A stretch of DNA of 64,000 nt from Prorocentrum cordatum (lineage: Eukaryota; Sar; Dinophyceae; Prorocentrales; Prorocentraceae). Positions 10,830-20,741 of this stretch are shown here, in pieces. The stretch covers positions 877,501 through 941,500 of the forward strand of contig CAUYUJ010014172.1 of the NCBI GenBank assembly GCA_963575745.1, given 5' to 3'. The first letter of the stretch is position 1. Each line of letters opens with the position of its first letter. A program made the position numbers and the translations under genes. The notes beneath the pieces were generated by a model. It saw nothing but the letters and a program-made list of their open reading frames with translations. It had not been told where the DNA came from and ran no database searches.

Positions 10830-11235
10830 CGCTCCAAGACGACCCCCGAGAGGGCCCCAAGAAGTAATCATCGTCTAAATACCACGGGACATCGTTTACT
10901 TTGACCATGCGAATCAGCACGTCCAAGACGGCTCAAGAAGCCCCAATGATCGCTTCAAGACGGCCCAAGAAGCCCCCAAGAGGGCCCCAAGACGGCCGAA
11001 ATGGGTCCCAAGATGGCCGAAGAGGCGCCCAAGATGGCCGAAGAGAGCCCCAACACGGACTCGAGAGGGGCCCAAGAGAGGTAGCTCGAACTGACATTCC
11101 GAGCCATCCGCCCCCGAAGGACCCCTTGAGAGCGCCAACAGGCGCCCAAGAGACTCCCAAGAGGCCCGAAGAGGCCCCCGTGGGGCCCCAAAGAGGCTCC
11201 CAGAGGGTCCCCAAGAGGCCCGAGAAGGCCTCACA
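10830..11235. repeat. Degenerate CCCAAGANGGC short-period repeat
   Basis: Words such as CCCAAGAC, GGCCCAAGA and GGCCCCAAGA recur every 10-20 bp for about 400 bp. Both strands are open only because of the composition. Confidence 0.55.
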
Positions 11236-11289
11236 CATTGATTTCATCCCTCTTATGGGGGTCGGTGGAATGGCGCAAGCCTCTTGAAC

Positions 11290-12010
11290 AAGCGTACGGT
11301 CAGCCCACAATGCATAATTCGATAGTCGGCCTACGGCCTGCTATAAGCCTACGCATAGCCTATGCGCAGGCCTACCAATGGCCGATGCATAAGCTATGCG
11401 TACGGCTATGGAAGGCCTGTGGTAGGCCTACAGTAAGCCCTCGGCATCGACACAACAGTCCAACTGCAAGCCTACAGCCTACTAGATGCCTGCGCAAAGC
11501 CTGCGCGCAAGCCTAAGTATGCTGACGCACGGGCTGTGCATTTGACGATCGCAAGGCTGCAGGAGTCCTATAGCAGGCGCGCGGCAAGCCTGCCATTGGC
11601 CCATGGCAGGCGTACAGCCGACGATTGGCCTCTGCATTGCCTACGCATTGGCCTTGTACAAGCTTCCCCATGGTCTACACGTGGGCTTGTTCATAAGCTG
11701 GTGATAAGCATGCGCAGACTACGCACTGTTCTACAATAGTGCTGAAGTAGGCAAACGGCAAGCGTGTTGCCCGCCAGAAGTAGGCATATGGTAGGTGCAC
11801 GAACGACGAAGACCATTTGCGTTGCCTACGCGCAAGCCTTCTTTAGGCCTACGCATGGTCCATACATGAACCGCTGGTAGCCCTGAGGAAAGTATGCACA
11901 GGTGATACGTTGGCCTATGTGCGTGCTGGGGTATGCATGTAACAAGCATGCGGTCAGCGTGCAATAGGCCTGTGGTGAGCATACGGCCGACGTTCCGTCG
12001 CCAACCCGTG
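11290..12010. repeat. Degenerate TAGGCCTACGC palindromic-word repeat
   Basis: About 700 bp in which GCCTACG, TAGGCCTA, CTATGCG and TGCGCAGGC recur every 10-20 bp in both orientations. The words are themselves near-palindromes, so the block is rich in local hairpins. No protein signal. Confidence 0.55.
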
Positions 12011-12029
12011 GGAGCCCTGTAACCGTCCG

Positions 12030-12240
12030 GTGCGTTGACGTGTGCTGCATTGCTGTACGTGCGTTGCTCTGCACTGCACTGCCCTGCGCTGCCTTGCTTG
12101 ACTTAGCAATGCTTTGCGTTGGCGTGCACTGCTTTGCCATGATCTCAGTGCTTTTCGTTCCTCGCCGCGATTGCACTGGACTGCACAGATGCGCATTGAT
12201 TTGCCCGGCTTTGAGCCAGCGCTGCTCTGCACGGCAAAGA
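12030..12240. repeat. Degenerate TGCNNTGC repeat
   Basis: TGCTCTGCACTGCACTGC-like words with a 5 bp periodicity, fading after about 12160. No gene. Confidence 0.45.
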
Positions 12241-12549
12241 CATAGGTTGCTCACGACGCGAAAGGATCAAGGTCCTCTGGCCCCCGTCCGCCTCCTCCGC
12301 CCTCCCCTCAAAAGTCCCCCCCCCCCCCGCGCATCTCCAGGGCTGAGTCCGGACAGAGGCATCCGAGGCCGATCCAGCCTTGGCGACGAGGAGCCTCGCA
12401 GAGGCCCTGAGAGCCTGAATATCTCAAGCCTCGATGTTCGGTCCTCTACCCTCGGAGGCCAGGGCCCCCTCGTCGAGAATCGAACCCCAGGCTTGTACAG
12501 GGTTGGGCTCTGACCAGGATCTCAAAGGGGGTCCAGGCGTGGCGACGGC

Positions 12550-12622
12550 AAGAGGAGGAGGAGGAGGAGGAGGAGGAGGAGGAGGAGGAGGAGGAGGAGG
12601 AGCAGGAGGAGGAGGAACAGCC
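12550..12622. repeat. GGA microsatellite
   Basis: About 70 bp of near-perfect GGA/AGG on plus. An adjacent segment at 12507-12545 (GGGCTCTGACCAGGATCTC) resembles 60448-60495, suggesting a dispersed sequence associated with this microsatellite. Confidence 0.85.
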
Positions 12623-13390
12623 AGGACGCGGTCTCAACGACCTGCTTCGGATGACGCGCGAGGCCCTGGCATGGGTGGCCGGCGGGCACAGGAGAAGCTG
12701 GTGGGGCGGACGCCGGGCGGCGCCCGGCTGGGGTCGGCGAGGGCGCCGCGGCGGGCGGAGGGAGCGGCAAGGCGGGCGCTCCCCGCCAGCTCCCCGCCCA
12801 CAGCCGCCGCACTTTCCGCCCACAGCCTGCCTCTCCCTGAGCATTCTCGCAGGGTGGAGGTCTCAGGGTGAAATCCGTATGGGCTTTGGCACCTCGAGAA
12901 CCAATCCTTCTGTGATTCACCTTTTGCAGACTCAGGCCTCGAAAATCCATCGAAACTGCATTTCGGGTTTCACCCTTGGCCCTCCACCCAGAAAGTGCTC
13001 GGTCTACTCACCCAACGACAGTAGTCTGGGAGGAGGCTTCAGGAAGTACAGAAACATATTCTGGCTTCCTGCCCCGCTAAGACTGCGGGAGCGCTCACCT
13101 GCAAGATCACGCAGGTGGCGAGTGCTGAGACAACCGCAAGCAAAGCACCACAAAAGATTCTGGTCGGGCCAGCTTGCCAGCTGATGGGACTCGCGAGCCA
13201 AGCTCGAACGCACACAAACCTTCTCTGGGCCGGAAGACCGCCCCACTCCACTCTACAGGATGGCAGGGGACGCTAAAACAAGGTGGTGTCCTGGGCTGAC
13301 GAGCTGTACTCACATCTAACGCAGTAGCAGAAATCTTTCGCGATGATTGGACAGGACTGCTGAAAACCCGAAGCCGCCTGTCTGCGCTTC
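12623..13390. other. No gene recognised; left flank of the giant LTR element
   Basis: GC-rich up to 12850, then moderate-GC unique sequence up to the insertion site. I see no domain or intron-exon pattern on either strand. Confidence 0.35.
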
Positions 13391-13395
13391 TGAAC

Positions 13396-13592
13396 TGTGT
13401 ATGGGGTTGAAGTACAAGGGCACAGAACCCCTGATCCATTGGTAGAGAGAAGGAGGGATAGATGGATGTCTTTCCCTCCTGCACGATCAAAGGTCTGATC
13501 GATCTGTCTCAATACCTGAGCCCAAACGGCCGGGCGCAGGAGAGGTAAGGATAAGGAGTATATATGAGGGTATTACACGGGTTCTATTCACA
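13396..13592 (-). repeat. 3' LTR
   Basis: 197 bp, TGTGTATGGGG on the plus-strand left end and TTCTATTCACA at the right end. Compared with the 5' LTR it has A/G or T/C differences at five sites (for example GGGCACAG versus GGGCGCAG). TATATATGAGGG near its right end (13556-13570) is the only AT-rich core-promoter-like word. Confidence 0.95.
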
Positions 13593-13602
13593 CCCCCCGT
13601 CC
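13593..13602 (-). other. Polypurine tract
   Basis: On minus the sequence GACGGGGGG ends exactly at the first base of the 3' LTR, as expected for the plus-strand DNA primer of an LTR retrotransposon. Confidence 0.8.
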
Positions 13603-13964
13603 CGAATCCCGCCCGTGAGGGCAGGACTCGGGAACAGAGGAAGAGAATCCGTCAACCTTTTACTCCTTTAATCCTTAAGTCTGCAGGCAGCTGAGCTTAA
13701 AGTCAGTGTAGCCTCAGCTGCAAAGTGAAGTAAGAAGGAACACCCTGGGTCCCCATTTCTTCGCCAAGCACACTTTGGCGCCCCCTCGGTGCGCCCCCCA
13801 AAACGCTTCGGCACTCGAGGGCGGAGAAGAATGAGACAAGGGTGGGCGGAGAAAGAAGATCTGAGCATTAAAGCAGCTGCCTCGCTTTTGCGAGGCAGGT
13901 GTTGCCACCGGCAATCAGATTATTCCCAACGCAATGGAGTTAAATTCTAAAGAATATGCATGCT

Positions 13965-13990
13965 AAGATCGTGTTGACGAACACGATCTT
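13965..13990. other. 3' UTR hairpin, 11 bp stem
   Basis: AAGATCGTGTT and AACACGATCTT are exact inverted copies around a four-base loop. It lies in the 3' UTR of the giant element. The role is unknown. Confidence 0.65.
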
Positions 13991-14195
13991 GCAACGAAAC
14001 GCAACTGCGTGTAAAAGCAAATGTCTGGCCATACGAAATGTCGCGTTGATAAACACGAAAGCTGCATGTATAGAAATTCTATTTGGCGACTCCCGTTGGC
14101 TTTGCTCCTTAGGAGGCTGCCTCGGTTATCGCAAAAGGTGTTTGTTTGCGTGGCCACTTGCGTTGCATAATGAAGTTGCCTAGAAGTATGTAATA

Positions 14196-14252
14196 GCCAC
14201 CGCTCAAGGCGAACTTTGATTATAATGAAGTTCAAGCCTTTGAGCGGTGGGC
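14196..14252. other. Long stem-loop just downstream of the last stop codon
   Basis: The outer stem GCCACCGCTCAAGGC pairs with GCCTTTGAGCGGTGGGC (one bulge). The inner stem GAACTT pairs with AAGTTC around an 11-base loop. It begins 15 bases after the TAA (14270-14268) that ends the final reading frame in the minus-strand transcript. It could act in RNA stability, packaging or 3' end formation; the sequence shows only the structure. Confidence 0.7.
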
Positions 14253-14267
14253 CTTGCGGCCGACTCA

Positions 14268-17200
14268 TTACGCGTTGCCGTTCTTGTAGAACCTGCGGTC
14301 CCACATCCTCTGGCCATTGTACGTCACGTAGCTCGTCGTGAACGTCTCCCAAGATGTCCTCGGGATCCAGTGGCGAAACCACTCATTGTACTGGATGTCG
14401 TGGATGTATACGAACTCATCGTTGTTCATCGCGATGTATATCCAACAGTTGATGTAGTAGCTCCAATACCTGAGGCCCCAATGGCTGTCCTCGAGGTCGT
14501 CGCGCCAGTAGGCGGCGTAATTTGTGGTACGCGCTCGCTTGGCGCGTGGCCCCGCGGGCGCGCGGTCCGTCGCGCCAGAGGCGCTGTGCTGTGCAGCATC
14601 GCCAGGGGCAGGGCGCGGCGGCGGCGGCGGATGGCGCGGCCCCATAGCATCATCAGACTGATGGGAGTGCGTATCGGGATCGGTCGGACCGGTTCTCATC
14701 CCTGAACCAACCCCCCTCTGGTCGGTATGTGACGGATCGAGGGAGCCCAACAATTCGTTAGCAATCGCAGCAAGCTTGCGCTGAGTGACTTTTTCACGGG
14801 TGCCATCCCTTCTAGGGAGGGCAACCGTGACAAGTCCGCGAGCCTGCCGCGTCTGCCTGTCGAGTCGGCCCTCGTTCAGCCACCATTTCTTCCGACCAGC
14901 TTGTCCTGTCCTGATGCTGACATCGAGGATTTCCCACGCATCACGCATGTCGTCCACGCTCCAGGCCTTCTTGCCCACGTCCACGCGAGCGCCTGTCATT
15001 TGGTGGTGGAACTTCAAATCGTTGAGAAAGCGCTGAACGAGATTGGCATATGGGTAGTACAGAGGTCTGTCGTCACTGGCTTCGCCCATCAGTCTGCACT
15101 CGTGTGCAGGAGGGCTACCAGATTCGACCCACTCCTGATACCTCTTCCTAGACACATTAGCCATTCTCCTCAGCGAATCTTTTTCATTACCTGGGTGTGA
15201 TCGCGCGCCCGTCATAATGACGTGCGCTCCGTCTTTCATGTATATCGTGATGTCGTCCTGGGAGAGCGCCATCTTGATCCAGTTGGTCAGCTTCTGGAGG
15301 TATGCCAGATCGCTCTGGACGGCGGTACTCTTACCCGTAGCACCTACGGCCACGGTATACTGCCAACAGATGTCACAAAGGGTACCATCACCTGTGACGA
15401 TCCCAAGGGATAAATCTCGACCGCAATTCTGACATAGCGGGATATCATGCAGGATCGTTTCTGGGGCCCCCTCCGTCGTGAGGTGCTCACGGGATCCCCA
15501 GCGAGTGCCCTGACCGCGAGCAAGACTACGGCCGATCTGATCGATGGCCTCGCGGTTGATCACGGCGTTCGGTCGGGAAGCGATTGATCTACTCAATCCC
15601 TCGATCTCGATCCTAGACAATCTTTCCCCTGGCAGTCCGTTGTACTCTGTCGTGTTGTTGTCCGCATCCTCAGTACCACCATGGCATATGTTTTCAGTAC
15701 GAAGACGGCGAGCCTTCTCCTGCAAGGCGGACTGGTTGTCGCCCTCCTCGCGCTTGACTCCCGTCTGCTCGGCTATGATGCGTACCATGGTTTCTTGATC
15801 AGGAGCTGCGGATGCAACGCTGCCTGGGTCCTGGGGAATATCCTGCTCCGCGCCTTGTTCACGAGGCGCGGCAGGTGTTTCCACCAGCTCCTCCCACACG
15901 GGGAAGTCTGGGTTACCGAATGTCTCGGTACAATGGTTGAACAGGTCACGCAACGTTTGGAGTGCAGGATGTTTCTGATGGATGGCATCTTTTGTGAAAT
16001 CAGGGAGCTCCGCAATACTGTCCATCAATATGTTTTGATATACTTTGGAGGTCCATTGATAGACGCCTGTAGTCGACTCCTCGATGGTCTCTGGGTCCAG
16101 GTAATGTACCAACTTTTTGAAAAAGTGGTCTGCACTGCAAATTGGCAAGTCACGTGCCCATTTGTGGGTATGATCAAAATTCAAATGGTATGACTCTGCA
16201 TTCCATGCTTTCGATCCAAATCGAATCTCAAATCGTAAGTGCGGTTGTGTTTTATCAGTTACAATTCTGTCCGCGCCACTGTGTATCTCGATGATTTGTT
16301 TCATCTTTATCATAGGCGAATCCACCAACAACTCCGACGTCCAGCGATATATGCGGCGGTCATCTGACTGTTTAATCCACCTTGAATCCTCGTCTGGGTC
16401 GTAGTCTGGGTGGTTGAGGAAGTCTGCTGGCGGGTCAATAACGTTGTCGAGTATGCTCGCGTCAACGTGCTCATATGCTTGGATTTCTGCTGAGAGATCT
16501 GCTCTCATATTGTCGTTTGCTGCTTTTTTTTCATCAGCGGTGAGCGATATGTTCGATATACCCACGATAACGGTAACCAAAGGTTCATCAGATGAGCCTG
16601 CAGTTTGTTGAGGTCTATCGCCCGTAGGAGCGGTGCCCCCAGCAGGTGTGGCCACCAGCTCTTCGGGGTCGGGTGTCCGAGGAGCGGGCCGTCTGGTCGG
16701 TGTACGTGGAATGCGTGGTCTATAAATGCTCGGCATACCAAGATATGGTAGACTGCCATCATTTTTGTGCTGGAGTATTTTGTCACGGCATGAGGTCGGT
16801 CCCTCCAGGACAGTTTCCATATATGTCGGGTCAATGGCATGTTCGTCGATGCGAATTGGCAATGCAAAGACAACGCCCTTGAGAGGCATGCTTTTGTCAT
16901 TGTACCATATGTTTACCCATCGTAAACCGTAGTTGAAAATGGGTATCTGTACCGCGAAGAACTTGTCAAAGACGCCGAAATGAATGATTGGGCCATAGAT
17001 GTGCCCCTTGGCCAAGGGAATTTTAGTATTGTGATTGCCCTTGGGGTAGTGATTGTCATAATGAAAGCATTTGGTAGATCCCCAATTCTTAATGATAATG
17101 AAGTCCCCCATGCGAACATCATTAGATGCAGGGCGACGGTCCCAATCTTTTTGTGTAATATTTGATGTAATAGGTCGAAGAGCTTCTCGGCAGTATGACA

Positions 17201-20200
17201 AGGCAATGAACCACTCTTTATCATCTGCTTTGTGAGAGGTGTCCCGAATCATAGCACGGACTATTTGCTCATCCAAGGCATCGGCTGCAGATATACGGCT
17301 AACAGGGGTTGCCCCCAGCTGAGCAGAAGTTGCTGATGCTGACGTTGTACTTGGCTGCTCCATGTTCTGATCCGTGTCAGCAGGTGCAATCCCAGGAGGG
17401 TCGTCGATGAACTCTCCAGGGAGGTAGGCGCAAATCTCGTACTTGCTCAATGGCGGTCTCGCGGCCAATGGCGGGTAGTCCCATGGGGCGCCGTCTGGCC
17501 ATATCTGCTGGCCATGCATGTGATGTGGTTTGAGGCTGCGAATTGTAATAATTGCCGCAGCGGGAACCACGGCCTCTGTCATGATAGCTCCTTGAGCGCC
17601 CAGCCAAAACCTGCAACCTGCTTTTGTGGCGATCTCCATATTGATCACTAGCTCGACCTCGTTCTTGTAGTTATTGAACTTATATGACTCTACTGAGGTG
17701 TGGGGATTCTTCTGGACATTGTCTAAATACGCGCTGGAACTGAAGAATGCCTCCGAGCGCTGTGATGGTTTATGATGCTTGTCTCTCTGAGAAGATGGGT
17801 CGATGTAGCCTGGAATGATCCCTGTCTTCAAGATGTTGCGCCAAGCACGGGCTGCTGTGCCGTGGTGGAGGTATTTGACATCTGTCCATTGTAGGCTCTC
17901 CCATTCCATATTCCATGGTTTGGAAAGTGGGTTGACACAACTGCGACCGCCAACACATCGAATGGCAATGACGCTGTTCCAATCGAAACAGCTGGGGTCA
18001 CCTCCATCGGGGATTGGCTTGGCGTATATCTCAATTCTATGTTTCTGCGGATCAATATGTTTCTGGAACGCACGAATGATGAAGATCGGGTAGTAGTCAT
18101 TCCAATCGGCATATCCATCATGTGCACCATCTTTCTTGAAGTGTGACACTGCTGCGTCCATGGATGGTCCATTGTGCTTGTCTTTGCGATCTTTGAATTT
18201 CCATTGAACCATTTCCTGAAAGGGTTTCCAATTGCTTGGAATCTTCCACTCACGATTTGTTGTTCTCTCCCAAATGTTGATACGTCTATCGTGAAATTGA
18301 TTGATCCAAAACTTTTTGTAGTGAATCTCGTGGCGTAACATGGTCGTGATGTCTTTGCTCATGTATTTGTTTGTTCCCAGCCATTCATCTTCAATTAACT
18401 CGGGACCATAACGTACATCACCGTAATTTGGTAACGATATCCATTTCCATTCTGGAAAGCAACCAGACTGTGCGATATCAGGCGCGTGAGCAATCACACA
18501 ATCATCGTGCAACAGTTGATCGAACCAATCTTTGTTTTCCAGGCAGGCGAGTCCATTGGTCGCGCGTGTACCCCTCAATATTGGACATACGTACGGATGG
18601 TCATCCTTGATGCCTGCTTGCAGCTTCCACTCTCGAATAGTGCATGCGTTATCGAATATCCCGACCTGGCTGATGTCCTCGTACATGGAACGTTCACAGC
18701 TGTCCTGCCATGATAATAAATTCATCTCATGTGGAGACGATTCATCCTCGGCAGGAGTTGCCTCCAGCTCCATGGCCTCTAGGTCAGTGCCGTCGTCGGG
18801 GATCGGTACCGCCTCAGCCTTTGGGAGCTGATCTGCTGGCTGCTGGTCTGCTGTTGGTTCAGGAGTCGATGGTTGTGGCACTTTTATCGATTGCGGTCCA
18901 GGTTGCAGTGGATCAGGCAATGGACCTGGCGGGGCTGGCTGCGCCGTATCAGCTGCTGCCCGCCACACGGCTGTCGGAATATCGGGATCATGGCCCAATG
19001 CCACGCGATCTAGTGCATTCTGCCTGAAGAATGCGTTGTATGCTATGATGTTCTTCTCGTCCTCGGCAGCAGGGCCGATGCAGTGAGAAGTCAACCTGTT
19101 GTTTTCCGCAGTGAGTCGTGATTTGGTCGCATTATCATCTCCATCCAAGTCTTCAATCTGTTGTAAAAATTGCTCAAACACAACCCAAGTAACTGCATGT
19201 GCATCTTCAACCGTTTTGATGGTCTTGGGATGAAGGAGCTCTTGTTTCTCAACTGAATGCCAGGATGCCCAAGCCCCAGGGTAGTCATTGATCAACAGCA
19301 TGAGGTACTGGAACAAGTCGTCGTATGCCATGCCCCATGGATCATTTTCAGGGATAGCTTTGTCTGGCTCGCTAGGATCAGGTGCTGGTGTCCGTTTCGG
19401 CATTCCAAAAATAGGTTCCGTTGTGTCGTCTGCGTCAGCAGGCAGTGATGCCGACAACGTACCATCGGCACATGATGCCATCCACGCACAATGAGCCATT
19501 TCGCTTGCCGTCTGTGTCATCAACGTCGTGAGGCTGAGATCTCTTTTCCATTCGTTTGTCATCTTTTCTCTGAAATCGAGGGCTGCCATGATCTCTTTGG
19601 CCTGTGTGTAGGCCTGCTCATCCGTGACAGGAATCAGTAACGGCGCCCTGAATGGATATGGCTGAGAAGGCAGTGACTGGATCAAAGCGCAGAAGTTACG
19701 ATAACATACTGCGTCGCAGAACTGTGTTGTAAACATTGCCATGTTATGGTTGTTCTGTTTTGCGCGCCAAGCCTGCGGGGTAATCCTATCGCACGTCTCC
19801 ACCCAATGATCTGATGGAAGAACAGTGATACCACGATTCTGCATAATATTGATCAGGTCGCTCGCGTGGTGATCAAAGTTCGGATGTGCGCCCCATTGTG
19901 CTGCTTTGCCAGGCCCCATGACTGTGGGACAGCGAAAGTACTGCATCACGTCGACAAAACGTGATACGTCCACGTGTACGTGTACTGGCATGAGCGTCGG
20001 GACGCCGCCCTCACATTCCATTTTCTGGAGCTCGTATACGCCAGTGGGTGCACGATTCTGATGTCGACGCGTGTCCACGGTGTTCTGTCCGTGGTTGGCG
20101 CATGCGATGTCATTCGCGCTCCATGCCACCATAGCATTAAGGCCCCTGCAATAATGTCTTTGTTTCACATATGATGGGAAATCGTTGGCCCAGTAGGCCC

Positions 20201-20741
20201 AGATAGTCTCGTTTAACTCGCGCCACTTTTTGATGGAAGCATTGTCGCTGTGAAACATGAGGCATCTGGCTTCGCGGATCATCCTGATCATGTTGCGCTG
20301 CTCGAGAGTGCACCCATACTGGTTGTTGAGAATAGCTGTGGTACGGGTTTCTTGTGTCTCGAAACGCTGCTTACGTAGTTCCTCCATACCATAGCGGGTG
20401 TCTCCACCAGCCTCTGGCAATCGAACGCAATCTTGGCCGATCGGCGCGTCGTTCTGTCTGAACCATTCTTTATAATTGCCCAAGGAGAATGCCCGCATCA
20501 TGATGTCATCGCGGATAATGGTCGACAAATGCTCGAGAGTAGCGCCGCCCATGCATTCCGCGCGGTTGAGGCACGGCATAAATAGCGGTACGAGAGCAAC
20601 GTTTGATGCCTTGGCGAGTTCTTCTCGCTTCTGTGCAGTGTTGAGCTCGTCGATGCCGTAAGTTGGGTACTTCTTGTGTGTTGCACTCTTGGCCTTGTTC
20701 TTGGCCTGCATAATCCACGTTGAGTCGGTGTACAAGTTGGT
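14268..20741 (-). CDS. Extra 2,155-residue frame of the giant element, with Tpt1/KptA-like domain
   Basis: Open from just after TAG (20744-20742) to TAA (14270-14268), in the same frame as pol. Residues about 918-1067 (DNA about 17980-17535) match the RNA 2'-phosphotransferase family in order: IAIRCVGGRSC where the family has an IRAxQGHS-type motif, then YLHHGTAARAWRNILKTGI for the yHGT helix, RSEAFFSSS, then VELVINMEIA and RFWLGAQGAIMTEAVVP for the Fyxs-NGVilt-gVP end. Known Tpt1 enzymes remove a 2'-phosphate from RNA by an ADP-ribosyl intermediate. The His of QGHS is Arg here, so activity is doubtful. Two segments containing GDxRYGxEL (near 20395 and 18415) suggest an internal duplication. 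Near the C-terminus a CQNC...CDIC pair (about 15435-15375) looks like a zinc ribbon. The rest is unrecognised. Pro/Glu-rich linkers separate apparent globular blocks. Confidence 0.75.
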   Translation of the reverse strand, partial: TNLYTDSTWIMQAKNKAKSATHKKYPTYGIDELNTAQKREELAKASNVALVPLFMPCLNRAECMGGATLEHLSTIIRDDIMMRAFSLGNYKEWFRQNDAPIGQDCVRLPEAGGDTRYGMEELRKQRFETQETRTTAILNNQYGCTLEQRNMIRMIREARCLMFHSDNASIKKWRELNETIWAYWANDFPSYVKQRHYCRGLNAMVAWSANDIACANHGQNTVDTRRHQNRAPTGVYELQKMECEGGVPTLMPVHVHVDVSRFVDVMQYFRCPTVMGPGKAAQWGAHPNFDHHASDLINIMQNRGITVLPSDHWVETCDRITPQAWRAKQNNHNMAMFTTQFCDAVCYRNFCALIQSLPSQPYPFRAPLLIPVTDEQAYTQAKEIMAALDFREKMTNEWKRDLSLTTLMTQTASEMAHCAWMASCADGTLSASLPADADDTTEPIFGMPKRTPAPDPSEPDKAIPENDPWGMAYDDLFQYLMLLINDYPGAWASWHSVEKQELLHPKTIKTVEDAHAVTWVVFEQFLQQIEDLDGDDNATKSRLTAENNRLTSHCIGPAAEDEKNIIAYNAFFRQNALDRVALGHDPDIPTAVWRAAADTAQPAPPGPLPDPLQPGPQSIKVPQPSTPEPTADQQPADQLPKAEAVPIPDDGTDLEAMELEATPAEDESSPHEMNLLSWQDSCERSMYEDISQVGIFDNACTIREWKLQAGIKDDHPYVCPILRGTRATNGLACLENKDWFDQLLHDDCVIAHAPDIAQSGCFPEWKWISLPNYGDVRYGPELIEDEWLGTNKYMSKDITTMLRHEIHYKKFWINQFHDRRINIWERTTNREWKIPSNWKPFQEMVQWKFKDRKDKHNGPSMDAAVSHFKKDGAHDGYADWNDYYPIFIIRAFQKHIDPQKHRIEIYAKPIPDGGDPSCFDWNSVIAIRCVGGRSCVNPLSKPWNMEWESLQWTDVKYLHHGTAARAWRNILKTGIIPGYIDPSSQRDKHHKPSQRSEAFFSSSAYLDNVQKNPHTSVESYKFNNYKNEVELVINMEIATKAGCRFWLGAQGAIMTEAVVPAAAIITIRSLKPHHMHGQQIWPDGAPWDYPPLAARPPLSKYEICAYLPGEFIDDPPGIAPADTDQNMEQPSTTSASATSAQLGATPVSRISAADALDEQIVRAMIRDTSHKADDKEWFIALSYCREALRPITSNITQKDWDRRPASNDVRMGDFIIIKNWGSTKCFHYDNHYPKGNHNTKIPLAKGHIYGPIIHFGVFDKFFAVQIPIFNYGLRWVNIWYNDKSMPLKGVVFALPIRIDEHAIDPTYMETVLEGPTSCRDKILQHKNDGSLPYLGMPSIYRPRIPRTPTRRPAPRTPDPEELVATPAGGTAPTGDRPQQTAGSSDEPLVTVIVGISNISLTADEKKAANDNMRADLSAEIQAYEHVDASILDNVIDPPADFLNHPDYDPDEDSRWIKQSDDRRIYRWTSELLVDSPMIKMKQIIEIHSGADRIVTDKTQPHLRFEIRFGSKAWNAESYHLNFDHTHKWARDLPICSADHFFKKLVHYLDPETIEESTTGVYQWTSKVYQNILMDSIAELPDFTKDAIHQKHPALQTLRDLFNHCTETFGNPDFPVWEELVETPAAPREQGAEQDIPQDPGSVASAAPDQETMVRIIAEQTGVKREEGDNQSALQEKARRLRTENICHGGTEDADNNTTEYNGLPGERLSRIEIEGLSRSIASRPNAVINREAIDQIGRSLARGQGTRWGSREHLTTEGAPETILHDIPLCQNCGRDLSLGIVTGDGTLCDICWQYTVAVGATGKSTAVQSDLAYLQKLTNWIKMALSQDDITIYMKDGAHVIMTGARSHPGNEKDSLRRMANVSRKRYQEWVESGSPPAHECRLMGEASDDRPLYYPYANLVQRFLNDLKFHHQMTGARVDVGKKAWSVDDMRDAWEILDVSIRTGQAGRKKWWLNEGRLDRQTRQARGLVTVALPRRDGTREKVTQRKLAAIANELLGSLDPSHTDQRGVGSGMRTGPTDPDTHSHQSDDAMGPRHPPPPPRPAPGDAAQHSASGATDRAPAGPRAKRARTTNYAAYWRDDLEDSHWGLRYWSYYINCWIYIAMNNDEFVYIHDIQYNEWFRHWIPRTSWETFTTSYVTYNGQRMWDRRFYKNGNA

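Noticed and set aside
14268-20735. Envelope-like protein after pol, making the element retrovirus-like
   Set aside because: No signal peptide, no convincing membrane helix and no fusion-type motif were seen in the extra frame.
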